A stretch of 43,824 nucleotides of DNA from Candidatus Babelota bacterium. GTDB taxonomy: Bacteria > Babelota > Babeliae > Babelales > Vermiphilaceae. A program made the translations under genes and the position numbers. The notes beneath the pieces were generated by a model that saw only the letters and a list, made by a program, of their open reading frames with translations, was not told the origin of the DNA and ran no database searches. Below, in pieces: positions 23,187 through 32,467 of the stretch. The stretch is taken from contig JAJCZB010000018.1 in NCBI GenBank assembly GCA_029262595.1, positions 1 through 43,824 on the forward strand, given 5' to 3'. Positions within the stretch are counted from its first letter, which is position 1. Each line of letters starts with the position of its first letter.

Positions 23187-23698
23187 GTGCTTTGCACGTA
23201 TCCAATACCCAATACTCCTAAGATCAAAATAAAGCATATCGTGATGATTTCTGTGGCGGTCTCGAGGATATTGGTGATGGTTGTGATGCTTTCGGGAGAG
23301 GCGAATAAAATAAGCAGATTTGAGCCTAATCCGATAAGCGCAGTGCAGATAATAATGAGATGATTGATTGATTTTGGCAGTCGCTTTTTTTGCCATGCGT
23401 GCAGCAATCGATCAGTGAAAAGCGCCCCAAAGAAGGGGATAATAAATATTGCTTGGAGTGTAACTATTATCAAATCAAATGCGTAGCGCGGCAAGATAAA
23501 TTGTCGCAGAATATATGCGCATAATACAGTGGTAGAAACGATAATAAAAAAGAAAATGAGGCGATGCATTTTTCGCTTATGCGTTTGGCGAGGCAGTGGC
23601 TTGAGAGGCTTAGTTAGATGGCGATACATCTCAATTAAGTAGGCGGTGTAGAGAATGGAAAGAATTGTTACGATGCCATACTTTTCCCACCAAATCAC
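23177..23698 (-). CDS. Polytopic membrane protein of unknown function, second of a pair
   Basis: The 173-residue protein has about four hydrophobic segments (around 8-25, 46-65, 78-97 and 115-165 in two parts) and basic loops (RQTHKRKMHR, HAWQKKRLPK). It begins with GTG at 23698, overlapping the last 4 bases of the upstream gene (GTGA), so translation is coupled. The stop lies within a terminator hairpin. It has no catalytic motif that I can see. The partner has a similar topology, suggesting a two-subunit membrane complex, but no family is recognised. Confidence 0.55.
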   Translation of the reverse strand: MIWWEKYGIVTILSILYTAYLIEMYRHLTKPLKPLPRQTHKRKMHRLIFFFIIVSTTVLCAYILRQFILPRYAFDLIIVTLQAIFIIPFFGALFTDRLLHAWQKKRLPKSINHLIIICTALIGLGSNLLILFASPESITTITNILETATEIITICFILILGVLGIGYVQSTKK

Positions 23699-24270
23699 GC
23701 GTCACCTTCTTTTTTTGCAAATATTTTAGGAATAGCTAGGATGGTAATAAGCACTAAACATATTCCTAAGATTGTTCCTGCCCATGCGCCAATGACATTT
23801 AATTTCGCTGTTGCTTTCGCGAGCTGTGATTGATCAGCAACGAAGATAATTTTAAAAATAACGTTACCTGCAATGATGGTCATGAGTATAACGCTCAGCA
23901 GGCGTACGATATAAAAGATTCTCCATCCCAACCAATAAAACCACATTTTATCAATTAAAGACGTTAGACTCGCAATGATGCTCATGGTGCGAATTGCAGT
24001 GCCAATATAGGGAAGAACTATGCCTCCTAACATGCTGCGCGCAAACCCAGATTTAATGGGCAAGATACTTTTGAAAAGAACATCCGGACTCTTAAAAAGA
24101 ATGCTTATGGCCAGTCCGAATGCAAAGAATATAATGCCGGGCAATAATTGAAACAGTGATTTGCCGATCGGGCGCGTGAGATCATAATAAACAGCTACGA
24201 TAAATGTGAGGTATACGGTAGTTAAAATTACGAGCGAAGAAAGAATTTTTTGTAAGAGCGCTGCAGTCAT
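23695..24270 (-). CDS. Polytopic membrane protein of unknown function, first of a pair
   Basis: The 191-residue protein has about five hydrophobic segments (about 8-27, 38-56, 76-94, 117-142 and 156-178) separated by short loops with few charges. AAAGGA lies 5 nt before the ATG. The gene overlaps the next by 4 bp, forming a coupled pair. A region near 60-78 (SILPIKSGFARSMLGG) is the longest loop. No motif for transport or catalysis recognised. Beyond its start lies the 1.35-kb non-coding stretch. Confidence 0.55.
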   Translation of the reverse strand: MTAALLQKILSSLVILTTVYLTFIVAVYYDLTRPIGKSLFQLLPGIIFFAFGLAISILFKSPDVLFKSILPIKSGFARSMLGGIVLPYIGTAIRTMSIIASLTSLIDKMWFYWLGWRIFYIVRLLSVILMTIIAGNVIFKIIFVADQSQLAKATAKLNVIGAWAGTILGICLVLITILAIPKIFAKKEGDA

Positions 24271-24385
24271 AATTATCCTTTTTGTTTTGTGTTCGCATAT
24301 AGTTATAGCAAAAAGGGCGTAGGTATTTAAAAGGATTGTAACACGTTGTGAGTTTTACGCTCATTTCTACGCACAGATGCGTGCG

Positions 24386-24400
24386 ATTGTCTGATAATGC
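24386..24400. repeat. 15-bp direct repeat, copy 1
   Basis: ATTGTCTGATAATGC occurs here and again at 24756-24770, each followed by (G/A)AGAG. The two copies bracket the inverted-repeat element 370 bp apart. Confidence 0.8.
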
Positions 24401-24503
24401 GAGAGGTGTTATGGGGGGTTGAGTATGTATGCGCAGTTTAGCGGGTTTGAAAATTAAAAAACGTTATTAGTGTGCAAGCTTTTCATTCTAATTTAATTTA
24501 TTT

Positions 24504-24645
24504 CTACGCTCATCCTGAGTGGTTTGCGAATAAAATGAGCAAACTGTATCGAAGGATTCATTTAATGAAAAAGATAAAATAATTGAATTGTAGCTTATAT
24601 TCTTCGATACAATTTATGGCTACGCTCAAAATCACTCAGGATGAG
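24504..24645. repeat. Imperfect inverted-repeat element with CTCATCCTGAGTG ends
   Basis: CTCATCCTGAGTG at 24509-24521 and GTATCGAAG at 24546-24554 recur in reverse complement at 24633-24645 and 24602-24610; the stretches between diverge. CTACGCTC occurs in both arms but shifted. The pattern CTCATCCTGAG...TCGAAGGAT is like intergenic repeats reported from many bacteria; a degraded miniature element is possible. It encodes no protein. Confidence 0.7.
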
Positions 24646-24755
24646 ATCTTCGTCTATTTTTTAATATTTTATATAAGCTATATGTATGCCTTCTTTCGAC
24701 ACTCGTCTTTAAATAAACCTTTTTAGTTTGCTCTTCGTCGATGCTACGCCTTTTT

Positions 24756-24770
24756 ATTGTCTGATAATGC
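24756..24770. repeat. 15-bp direct repeat, copy 2
   Basis: This is the second exact copy of ATTGTCTGATAATGC, followed by AAGAGAGG, downstream of the inverted-repeat element; the first is at 24386-24400. Confidence 0.8.
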
Positions 24771-24861
24771 AAGAGAGGGGCGAGTTGCGCAGCGGCAAAG
24801 ATCAGAGGTTGGATTTTCAAGACAACGCATGTGAAAAAGGGCGATCCTTCACTCCGTCTCT

Positions 24862-24906
24862 CCCCCCACCCAGTACCTTCGCTGCGCTTCGATGGGGGGG
24901 GTGGGG
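24862..24906. repeat. C-run / G-run hairpin with G-quadruplex-like strand
   Basis: A CCCCCC-A-CCC run (24862-24871) faces eight G, T, four G (24894-24906). At least CCCCACCC can pair with GGGTGGGG. The G strand could also form a quadruplex. This is unusual in otherwise AT-leaning DNA. Confidence 0.6.
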
Positions 24907-25020
24907 TGCTCGTCTTCGTGATTTTGGCTCATCCGCTGCACGCGCTGAATACAAAGGCTGAATATAAAGAAAGAAAAAGAGTTAAAGAGATTAAAGGAAT
25001 TAATAGTATTACTACTCTCT

Positions 25021-25050
25021 ATGGAATAAAAGAATATGGAATAAAAGAAT
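25021..25050 (+). repeat. 15-bp tandem repeat in a purine-rich tract
   Basis: ATGGAATAAAAGAAT occurs twice in exact tandem within a long A/G-rich stretch (about 24956-25130) containing many GAATAAGAA-like words. Confidence 0.85.
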
Positions 25051-25624
25051 AAAGAACTAAGAGCAAAGAATAAGAAGTAAAGGAATAAGAATATAAGAAG
25101 AAACAAGAAAGAAGGGGGTTTAAACAAAGAAGCACACTTAGATGATTTTATATATATGCTATAACGCACAGTCATATTCATATACTACGTATAATGTATC
25201 TACCTATTCTAGATATAGAGTAAACGGTAGGTAGTGTTCTTTATATATATGAGAGAGTCTTTATGCGTATGTACGTAATAAAACAAATAAGATACTCATA
25301 ACCAATCAGACGTCATATACATATACGCGTAAGAGTGATAAACCAACACACGATATACATAATAAGACACCATCGCGTGCGTATACATATACCAGTGATC
25401 CTCTGTGTGACAAATGTTACTCTTTAGGGTGACGTGAAAATCACACTTTTCATTATAATTCAAAATACCCCTAAAAGGGGAAGGCTGCGGCGGGTCTTGC
25501 TGGGTGTATGTTTTTTTTGGGTACTTTCTTATCGACTTTCACTTTACCACCCCTTTCTCTTGAGGTTTGGATGCCTAATATGGCATGGTATACCCCATAG
25601 AGAAAGCTTTTACGGGGGATTACT

Positions 25625-26911
25625 ATGCAAGTACGTCATGTGGTGGCCGTGTCATTCGGCTTTAAGGTGGTTATTGTCTTATTGTGCTTTTCGTTAGTCT
25701 ATGCAAACCGATTGTTTGGGGAGACCTACTTTAACCCCACTTTGAGCGCTGCTGATCAGAAAGCTGCTGTGAAAAACGCAAAAAACGTAGATGCTCGCGA
25801 TAGATTTGGGGATACCGGCCTTATGTATTCCGCTAATCAAGGGATGCTGCCGCTTGCCAAGACATTAGTGAAGAATGGCGCTCATCTTAATTTGCAGTCT
25901 GTTCAGGGGGAATTTGTGGGGCTTAATGATAAAGTAAATGGGCAAACAGCCCTTCATTATGCGGTCACTAATATACGTCTCGAAAATAATAAAAAAGTTG
26001 CGTATTATTTGATCAATGTCTACGCCGACCCGAACGTTCAAAACGCACAGAAAAACACTCCTCTTCATTTGACGGCTGCCTCCACAGATAACATTCCAGA
26101 TCGTACCGCACTAGCTATAGCGCTCGTTAAAAACGGCGCCCACGTTGATACACAAAACTTTCAGGGAAATACATTGATGCATTTTGCGGCGAATGCTAAA
26201 TCGCCCGATTGGATCGAAGGAATGATGAAAGCGTTTGGCCATCTCGTTGATATGAATATAAAGAACAATAAAGGATTTACACCGTATGAATTTGCCGTAG
26301 ATTTGGGCTTTCCTGAGACCGCCGCTGCGCTTAAAAAGCCGCTGCCCCCATTTCCAAAAGCAAACGAATATAATCTTTCTGGCCTGACCGGGCTGATGCT
26401 TGCTGCTATGAAAAAAGATCAAAAACTTCTCAGCCAAATGGTAACCGTTCGAAACGCATTGAATTTAAAATCAAAAGATGAATACCAAAATAGCGCGATG
26501 CATATGACACTTATTTTCGATAATAATCTGGGCCTTAAAACCCTGCTAGATAAAGGCGCATCCTCTGCTATAGCGAATGCGAAAGGCGAGATCCCATTGA
26601 TGTTTTTACCGCGTATGAGTAGCGCTAAAAATAGAATACAAGCAGCGACCATGCTTTTGAAAAAAAATCCCAAATCAATGCTGACAAAAAATAAAAAAGG
26701 CGAAAATATTGTGCACTATATTGTGCGCTATGACGACAGAGAACTTCTGAAGTTTTTGATCGATAACCATCGGGCGATTGTTCGGCAAGCATCACTCGCA
26801 AAAAACAACGCACTACAATCTCCACTCAATCTCGCAGGCCAAATGCGCCGAAAAAACATCGCCACCCAGTTGCGAGCACTCCGAAAAGACGTTTTGCCGG
26901 TTAAAAAATAA
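25625..26911 (+). CDS. Secreted multi-ankyrin-repeat protein
   Basis: The 428-residue protein starts with a signal peptide (about 1-30, core VVIVLLCFSLVYA), with GGGGGAT upstream of the ATG. Ankyrin repeats occupy nearly all of the mature protein: DRFGDTGLMYSANQGMLPLAKTLVKNGAHLN, NGQTALHYAVTN...YLINVYADPNVQ, KNTPLHLTAAS...ALVKNGAHVDTQ, QGNTLMHFAANAKS, and a second block after about 240 (LTGLMLAAMKKDQKLLSQM to VHYIVRYDDRELLKFLIDN). It is one of three exported ankyrin proteins here. Such proteins bind other proteins; a target in a host cell is plausible but unproven. The C-terminus is basic. Confidence 0.85.
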   Translation: MQVRHVVAVSFGFKVVIVLLCFSLVYANRLFGETYFNPTLSAADQKAAVKNAKNVDARDRFGDTGLMYSANQGMLPLAKTLVKNGAHLNLQSVQGEFVGLNDKVNGQTALHYAVTNIRLENNKKVAYYLINVYADPNVQNAQKNTPLHLTAASTDNIPDRTALAIALVKNGAHVDTQNFQGNTLMHFAANAKSPDWIEGMMKAFGHLVDMNIKNNKGFTPYEFAVDLGFPETAAALKKPLPPFPKANEYNLSGLTGLMLAAMKKDQKLLSQMVTVRNALNLKSKDEYQNSAMHMTLIFDNNLGLKTLLDKGASSAIANAKGEIPLMFLPRMSSAKNRIQAATMLLKKNPKSMLTKNKKGENIVHYIVRYDDRELLKFLIDNHRAIVRQASLAKNNALQSPLNLAGQMRRKNIATQLRALRKDVLPVKK

Positions 26912-27316
26912 AAACAATAATGCGCGCGGCAATATTTCTAATAGTGCTTATCTTGGTTTTGGTAACTTGAATTATTAAAATCAAAAATACTACGAATGAA
27001 TTTCCACGCTCTCATGTAAATACATGGGAGTGATGAAAAAAATGGATCTGGGTGCAAATATGGAGGTGTGCATTGAATCGACCTATGGGAGCTCGGATCG
27101 ATAGTTTTTTATTCAATCGTGCGTTAATTTCCAAGAGCGTTTTTGTGATTTATTTCTGATATAAAATTGAGTACTGGCGGGCGAGCGCGTTGTTTTTTTG
27201 ACTTCATAATTACGTAAGATGGCGAGTTAAAAAAATACCATTTTTGTGTTACTCTATGTTTATGGGTAAAAGCTGGATGTGATCATATGATCCCGCTTTT
27301 AAAAAAAAGGTGTCGT
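26912..27316. other. Intergenic region before carD
   Basis: No gene is evident in these 405 bases. There is a small hairpin (CTCTCATGT 27009-27017 with ACATGGGAG 27022-27030, loop AAAT, one wobble pair) without T-tract, and a TTGACT -35-like box at about 27198. A promoter for the long carD-to-rplT unit must lie here, but I cannot pick a convincing -10. Confidence 0.5.
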
Positions 27317-27820
27317 ATGTACAATCAAGATGAGAAAGTAGTATACCCTGGGCATGGGGTAGCGGTTATAAAGCGCATGTTGGAGAGAAGAGTTGGTGGT
27401 AAGGCAATGCGTTTTTATGAGTTAGAGTTTATAAATAAAGATATGACAATTCTTGTGCCGCTTAACAATTTAGATTCTATTGGCATTCGTAAACTGAGTA
27501 GTCAAAAGGATATTGGCAAGCTTTTTAGTATGTTTGCGGATCCCATTATTCCACATCAGAATGAAGTTGCTCTTAATTGGAACAAAAGAAATAAAGAGTA
27601 TCAGGGGAAAATTCGATCGGGAAAACTGAGCGAAATTTGCACAATTTATCGAGACTTACGGCACATTGAAAAAAATAAAGAACTTTCTTTTGGAGAAAAA
27701 AGCTTACTTCATCAAACGGAGCTTTTACTTGCAGAAGAAATAGCACTTGCGTGCGATATTCAAACTGAAAGCGCAATGCATCAATTGCGTGATTTGGCAC
27801 AAAAAGTTCACCAGCAATAA
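27317..27820 (+). CDS. carD: CarD/CdnL-type RNA polymerase-binding regulator
   Basis: CarD/CdnL proteins bind the RNA polymerase beta subunit through a Tudor-like domain and stabilise open promoter complexes. The N-terminal KVVYPGHGVAVIKRML and FYELEFINKDMTILVPLNNLDSIGIRKL match the RNA-polymerase-interaction domain; the rest is helical with a conserved-looking RDLRHIEKNKELSFGEKSLL. ATG at 27317 with AAGGTG upstream gives 167 residues, the family length, rather than the longer frame from 27287. It heads a closely spaced series through miaA, SPOR, ppiD, recA, infC, rpmI and rplT. Confidence 0.92.
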   Translation: MYNQDEKVVYPGHGVAVIKRMLERRVGGKAMRFYELEFINKDMTILVPLNNLDSIGIRKLSSQKDIGKLFSMFADPIIPHQNEVALNWNKRNKEYQGKIRSGKLSEICTIYRDLRHIEKNKELSFGEKSLLHQTELLLAEEIALACDIQTESAMHQLRDLAQKVHQQ

Positions 27821-27844
27821 TCGAAGGGAACATGCCAGGAGTGC

Positions 27845-28801
27845 ATGTGTTTAGGGATGGTACAACGTACAGTTTTGATTGTAATTGGTCCAACGGGAGT
27901 TGGGAAAACAGAGTTTGTAGATGCTTTTGCGCAGGAGTGCCCTATTGAAGTGATTAATGGAGACATGGGGCAAATGTATGTACCATTCGCTATCGGAACA
28001 GCTAAGCCAGATTTGAAAAAGGCAGTAGTGCCGCATCATCTTTTTGATATTCTTTCTGATCCGATTTATTTTTCGGCGAAAAAATATCGTGATCAGGTAA
28101 TTACTCTGATACAAAAAATATGGAATAAAAATAAGGTGCCGGTTATTGTTGGCGGATCGTCTTTTTACTTATTGTCTCTTTTTTTTCCGCCATTAGAAAG
28201 TGGGGCCGCGCAACAAACATATTCTGAAAGCGATCTATGGAAGCAATTGTATGCAATTGATTCCAAGCGCGCTGAGCAAATAGATCCTCATGATACCTAT
28301 CGGATTAAGCGGGCTCTTGATATTTGGTACGCTACAGGAATTGCCCCATCGCACTACGTGCCAGAGTTTGATCCCTTTGCTTCGTGCGCTATTGTATGGC
28401 TTGGGCGCGATCGAAGCGAATTGTATGATCGCATTAATGAGCGAGTTGAAAGTATGTTGCGCGCGGGGTGGATAGCCGAAGTAGAGAGCTTGGCAACCAC
28501 CGAATGGGAGCCTTTTTTGAAAAAGAAAAAAATTATTGGATATGATCTTATTTTTGATTATTTAGCAGGAATGCTTTCTGATGCAGAACTTCTTGAGCGT
28601 ATTCAAAAAAAGACTCGTAATTATGCAAAACGCCAAATAACGTTTTGGAGGAGCTTTAAAGAGAAGCTTGCAAAGGCATTGAAATCCCCTGAAACTCGCA
28701 CTGATAAAACGATAACGTTACACGAATTGAACTTGACGCATGGTAGTATTGAAAGCTATATTAAGCAACTAAAAAATAGCCTGGCGTGTAAAGAACTTTA
28801 A
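27845..28801 (+). CDS. miaA: tRNA dimethylallyltransferase MiaA
   Basis: MiaA transfers a dimethylallyl group to N6 of A37 in tRNAs that read UNN codons. The P-loop GPTGVGKTEF (about 16-25), the IGTAKPD motif (about 50-56), PVIVGGSSFYLLSL and the C-terminal RNYAKRQITFWRSF are all family marks. The usual DSMQ-Y stretch here is GDMGQMY, a slight change beside the conserved Asp. Length 318 is normal. AGGAG precedes the ATG at 27845; the ATG four codons later is an alternative. It lies 24 bp after carD and 7 bp before the SPOR gene. Confidence 0.92.
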   Translation: MCLGMVQRTVLIVIGPTGVGKTEFVDAFAQECPIEVINGDMGQMYVPFAIGTAKPDLKKAVVPHHLFDILSDPIYFSAKKYRDQVITLIQKIWNKNKVPVIVGGSSFYLLSLFFPPLESGAAQQTYSESDLWKQLYAIDSKRAEQIDPHDTYRIKRALDIWYATGIAPSHYVPEFDPFASCAIVWLGRDRSELYDRINERVESMLRAGWIAEVESLATTEWEPFLKKKKIIGYDLIFDYLAGMLSDAELLERIQKKTRNYAKRQITFWRSFKEKLAKALKSPETRTDKTITLHELNLTHGSIESYIKQLKNSLACKEL

Positions 28802-28808
28802 GGGTGGT

Positions 28809-29408
28809 ATGGTTCCCAAAAAAGATAGTAAAAATAAAGATGGTCTTTTTATACCAACGCGGCAAGTAGCTGCCTATACTTCTCTTGCTCTTTCCGTATT
28901 GGGGGCCGTGTTTATGAGCGGCTATTTTTTTGGAAAAAAGCATATGGCAGATGAATTTGTATTAAAAGTTGAGCACGATTCTTTTGCAGATCAAATTTCT
29001 GCATCGCTTTGTGCGTTGTATGATCAAGAGCTAGAGTCTGATTTTTTACAGCAAGATACAGCTATTCATTCGGAATCGCCACTGATGGCGCATCAGGAAT
29101 TGAAGGCTGATTCTGCTGTAGAAGTGGACCGTAATGGCGTAGAGAATCCAGAAGTATCGACGAGCTATTATGCGCAGTTGATAGGCTATGGCACGCAAAA
29201 AGCTGCAGAGCAGTTTGCACAAAAGCAGAAAGCTAAGGGGATTTGCGTATCGGTAAAAACCAGAGAGAGTCAAACAGCACAAGGAAAAAAAACAACGTGG
29301 TATCAAGTAGTAACAGAGCCATTTGCAGACCGGCAGGCTTTGGACCAATTAGCGCAACGCATTGCGCGTGATGAAAAGATAGAAGGCATTCAGGTCGTTT
29401 CATGTTGA
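28809..29408 (+). CDS. SPOR-domain membrane protein (FtsN-like layout)
   Basis: A cytoplasmic N-terminus (to about 20), one membrane segment (about 22-42, YTSLALSVLGAVFMSGYFFG), a periplasmic spacer, and a C-terminal SPOR-like domain from about 117 (SYYAQLIGYGTQKAAEQFAQKQKAKGI, then TWYQVVTEPFADRQALDQLAQRIA). SPOR domains bind glycan strands lacking stem peptides at division sites. The layout is that of FtsN or DedD-type proteins, but identity as FtsN is not demonstrated. It is tightly linked to miaA and 34 bp before ppiD. Confidence 0.8.
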   Translation: MVPKKDSKNKDGLFIPTRQVAAYTSLALSVLGAVFMSGYFFGKKHMADEFVLKVEHDSFADQISASLCALYDQELESDFLQQDTAIHSESPLMAHQELKADSAVEVDRNGVENPEVSTSYYAQLIGYGTQKAAEQFAQKQKAKGICVSVKTRESQTAQGKKTTWYQVVTEPFADRQALDQLAQRIARDEKIEGIQVVSC

Positions 29409-29442
29409 TAGTAAAATAAAACACACACTAGAAAGGCAGCGG

Positions 29443-31374
29443 ATGATTACCGTACTTCGGGGCTATTTCAAACGAGGATCGCATTTATTATTGTGGCTTG
29501 TTGTTGCATCATTTGTGGTGGGATTATTGCCCATGGCAGTCAAGCAGATTACAGGATCTTCTGTTTGGGCTATTCGCGTTAATGATCAAGATGTTGGACA
29601 TCAAGATTTTTTGATGGAGCAAGAGCGCCAGCGGGAGCGCATAATGAATTTTCGTGCTCAATATGGAGAGTATGCTGATTGGCTGCTTTCTATGATGGGG
29701 GCAACTGATCCGAAATCTTTGGCAGCAAAAGCGCTTATTCGACAAGAGCTTGTAAATCAATTTGCCGATGATATTGGTGTACAGATGAGCTCGGATGTAG
29801 TTGCTGAAAAAATGAGCGACCCTCAATTTGTTGTACAAGAGTTGCAAGAAATTATCCCCCCTCAGATGGTGGATCCAATTGCTGGAATCAATCAAGCAAT
29901 GCTTCGCAGGTATCTGAAGCATTTTGGAATGTCTGTTGATATGTTTGAGCGTAAGATTGAGCGAGAATTGCTCGATAAGCAGATTATGGAATTTGCGGCA
30001 TCGATGCTCTATGTGCCTCTTTTTGACGTTAAGCAAAAGTATCAATCGGACCATGCAAAAAAATCGTTTTCAGTTCTTTCAATTGCGATGGATGATTTGA
30101 TTAAAAAAGAACAAGAAAAAGCAGTCTCGAACGATGCGCTTGAGAAATATTATGATGAAAAAAACAATACACTCAAGCAGTATTGGGTTCCCGAAAAGCG
30201 TTCGGGTATGCAATGGACATTTAGTCCATCGTCTTATAATATTTCGGTTTCTCAAAATGAGATTAAAGAATATTACGACAAAAATAAGATCCAAAAATTC
30301 ATTAAAACACCTGCTATGGTGCAAGTGCGGCGTATTGTAATTGCTGTGCCGGACGCAAGCAAATATGCAGTAATGCAAGCAAAGGCTGCTCGAATTAAAG
30401 ATGAAATCCTTCAAGATCCTTCTCAATTTAAAGAGATCGCTCAGCGCGTTTCTGATGATAAAGAAACTGCGCAAAATGGCGGACTTTTAGAGGCGTTTTC
30501 ACGAGGCTCTCATGAGCAGGCTTTTGATCGCGCAGCATTTGTCTTGCCGGAAGACGGAGCGCTATCGGATGTTATTGAAACAAGTAAGGGTCTGGAGATT
30601 TTGCAACGCGTGAGCAAGACTCCTCAGGTATTCAAGCCGCTTGCTTCAGTGAAAAATGAAATAACTGATACTATCAAGCAGCAAAAGTTTAATAAGCAAT
30701 TTACCGCTGATATGAGGAAAGTTATTGGTAATGAGGAGTCTTTGGCTCAGTTTATTGCCGATAAAGGAGGAGCGCCAAAAGAGCTCAAAAAGCTTGCCGC
30801 TAAAGACTCGCAGCAGCTATTTAAGCTTAAAAAAGGAGAAAAGACCTTTTTCATAGATGGGTCGGAGGGGATAGCAATGAGACTTGATGCTATTCATGAA
30901 ACCTATTTGCCGTCGCTAGAAGTGGTTAAAAAGACAGTTTTAGATGATTTTTATAGGGATGCGGCAAAAGAAAAACTCCAAGAGAGACTCAAAGAAATTC
31001 AGCAAAATATGGGAGTTACCCCTCAAAAGGACCTTAAAAAGGTCGTCGGAGTGGAGCTTTCTCAGACTGGCTGGATTGAGCCCAGCGATGAAAAAGAGGT
31101 CGAAAAGCTAAAAAACAAGGGGCTACCGACTGAAGAAATGTTACAAATGGAAAAGGTTGGCTCTGTTTTTGCACATCAGGACGATCAGAGGGGGTTAGTA
31201 GTGCGCCTTGATGAAATAGAGGCATTAGATACGCAGAAATTTGATGAAAAGAGAGATGAAACTACTCGCTCTTTGCAGCAGGAGCGAATGCAGCAATATC
31301 TGGAAGGTTTTGTTGCGTCTTTACATAGAAATGCTAAAATAGAAACAAATGAGTCAGTAATAACCCTACAATAA
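29443..31374 (+). CDS. ppiD: PpiD-type periplasmic peptidyl-prolyl isomerase / chaperone
   Basis: PpiD is a membrane-anchored SurA-like chaperone near the Sec translocon. The 643-residue protein has a membrane anchor at about 13-34, a SurA/PpiD-like helical N-domain with an inserted region ([22 protein letters not shown]), and a parvulin-like domain about 285-395 ([12 protein letters not shown], then [39 protein letters not shown]), followed by a helical end. Fit to PPIC/rotamase is good by pattern; residual isomerase activity is uncertain, as E. coli PpiD has little. It lies 11 bp before recA. Confidence 0.86.
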   Translation: MITVLRGYFKRGSHLLLWLVVASFVVGLLPMAVKQITGSSVWAIRVNDQDVGHQDFLMEQERQRERIMNFRAQYGEYADWLLSMMGATDPKSLAAKALIRQELVNQFADDIGVQMSSDVVAEKMSDPQFVVQELQEIIPPQMVDPIAGINQAMLRRYLKHFGMSVDMFERKIERELLDKQIMEFAASMLYVPLFDVKQKYQSDHAKKSFSVLSIAMDDLIKKEQEKAVSNDALEKYYDEKNNTLKQYWVPEKRSGMQWTFSPSSYNISVSQNEIKEYYDKNKIQKFIKTPAMVQVRRIVIAVPDASKYAVMQAKAARIKDEILQDPSQFKEIAQRVSDDKETAQNGGLLEAFSRGSHEQAFDRAAFVLPEDGALSDVIETSKGLEILQRVSKTPQVFKPLASVKNEITDTIKQQKFNKQFTADMRKVIGNEESLAQFIADKGGAPKELKKLAAKDSQQLFKLKKGEKTFFIDGSEGIAMRLDAIHETYLPSLEVVKKTVLDDFYRDAAKEKLQERLKEIQQNMGVTPQKDLKKVVGVELSQTGWIEPSDEKEVEKLKNKGLPTEEMLQMEKVGSVFAHQDDQRGLVVRLDEIEALDTQKFDEKRDETTRSLQQERMQQYLEGFVASLHRNAKIETNESVITLQ

Positions 31375-31385
31375 TAATTGACAAT

Positions 31386-32441
31386 ATGAAAAACAAAAAA
31401 GATCAAACTAAAAGCAGCGCAAAGAGGCTAGAAGCTCCCGAAACGGAAGCATTTAAGCGGAAAGCCCTTGAGGTTACCTTCTCTCAAATTGATAAGCAGT
31501 ATGGGAATGGGGCGATTATGATGTTGGGACAAACCCCTAACGTGCAGGTCAATACCGTATCTACGGGCTCTATTTTGATAGATGATGCTATTGGAGTGGG
31601 TGGATTGCCATGTGGTCGTGTAATTGAAGTTTTCGGGCCGGAATCATCTGGTAAGACGACGTTAGCATTGCACGCGATTGCAGAGGCTCAGCGAAATGGG
31701 GGCATTTGTGCTTTTATTGATGCAGAGCATGCGTTGAACCCAGAGCATGCAAAAATGCTTGGTGTTAACACAGATGATCTCATCGTTTCGCAGCCAGACT
31801 TTGGAGAACAGGCTTTAGACATCGCAGAGATGCTGATTCGCTCTGGGGCTGTTGATATTATTGTGGTAGATTCTGTGGCAGCGTTGGTTCCAAAGGCTGA
31901 AATTGAAGGAGATATGGGCGACGTGCACATGGGGCTTCAAGCGCGTCTTATGTCTCAAGCGTTGCGTAAATTAACACCTGTTGTGCACAAATCTAAAACG
32001 ATTTTGATTTTTATTAATCAGGTTCGTCAAAAAATTGGTGCGATGGCATTTGCCAGTAAAGAAACGACAACTGGTGGTAATGCATTGAAATTTTATGCGT
32101 CACTTCGTTTGGAAGTTCGTAGAGTGGCGAGTTTAAAGAAAAACGATATACACTTTGGCAATAGAGTCGCTATTAAAGTGGTTAAGAATAAAGTTGCTCC
32201 TCCGTTTAAACGCGTTGAAGTAGACCTTTTATTTACAGAAGGCATCAGTAGAAATCTTGATCTGTTAGATGCGTCACTCCATTATAAAGTGATTGAAAAA
32301 GCCGGAGCATGGTTTTCTTATAATGGTGATAATATTGCTCAAGGCAGAGATCAGGCGTTGGCTTACTTGAAAGAGCATGCAGATGTTGCAACACAGGTAA
32401 GAGAGAAAGTGAACGCTGCTCGTGCGCAGGAAAATCTCTAA
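31386..32441 (+). CDS. recA: Recombinase RecA
   Basis: RecA is the DNA-dependent ATPase that pairs homologous strands and triggers LexA cleavage. The Walker [10 protein letters not shown] is at about residue 84, followed by the Walker B-like [22 protein letters not shown], loop L2 [15 protein letters not shown] and the [15 protein letters not shown] motif. Length 351 is normal, though the acidic C-terminal tail seen in E. coli is absent. The ribosome site is weak. It follows ppiD by 11 bp. Confidence 0.98.
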   Translation: MKNKKDQTKSSAKRLEAPETEAFKRKALEVTFSQIDKQYGNGAIMMLGQTPNVQVNTVSTGSILIDDAIGVGGLPCGRVIEVFGPESSGKTTLALHAIAEAQRNGGICAFIDAEHALNPEHAKMLGVNTDDLIVSQPDFGEQALDIAEMLIRSGAVDIIVVDSVAALVPKAEIEGDMGDVHMGLQARLMSQALRKLTPVVHKSKTILIFINQVRQKIGAMAFASKETTTGGNALKFYASLRLEVRRVASLKKNDIHFGNRVAIKVVKNKVAPPFKRVEVDLLFTEGISRNLDLLDASLHYKVIEKAGAWFSYNGDNIAQGRDQALAYLKEHADVATQVREKVNAARAQENL

Positions 32442-32467
32442 AACAGATTTAATAGGAAATAAATACC

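Larger units (their letters stand above)
24271..25624. other. 1.35-kb non-coding stretch with several kinds of repeats
   Basis: I see no convincing gene here: open frames on both strands lack ribosome sites and have low-complexity products. The stretch holds a pair of direct repeats flanking an inverted-repeat element, a C-run/G-run hairpin, an A/G-rich tract (about 24956-25130) and then an alternating purine-pyrimidine, AT-rich tract (about 25139-25420). A TATAAT at 25454-25459 and a small CCCCT/AGGGG hairpin (25468-25480) sit in the leader of the next gene. Confidence 0.6.

Noticed and set aside
23177-24270. Coupled membrane-protein pair as a holin or toxin-immunity system
   Set aside because: Both proteins are large, multi-helix and without the small size or motifs of such systems; there is no supporting neighbour.
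24504-24645. Insertion sequence with transposase
   Set aside because: Inverted ends are present but no transposase reading frame lies between or near them.
24728-25181. Open frames of 73-110 codons on both strands in the repeat-rich stretch
   Set aside because: The products are Pro-, Phe- or Lys-rich low-complexity strings created by the C/G hairpin and purine tract; no ribosome site or family signal.
25139-25420. AT-rich tract as a replication origin
   Set aside because: I see no cluster of TTATCCACA-type DnaA boxes, and dnaN is 18 kb away without dnaA in view.
25434-25697. Open frame of 87 codons just before the large ankyrin gene
   Set aside because: It has a promoter-like TATAAT and a hairpin inside it, no ribosome site, and overlaps the real ankyrin start in another frame.
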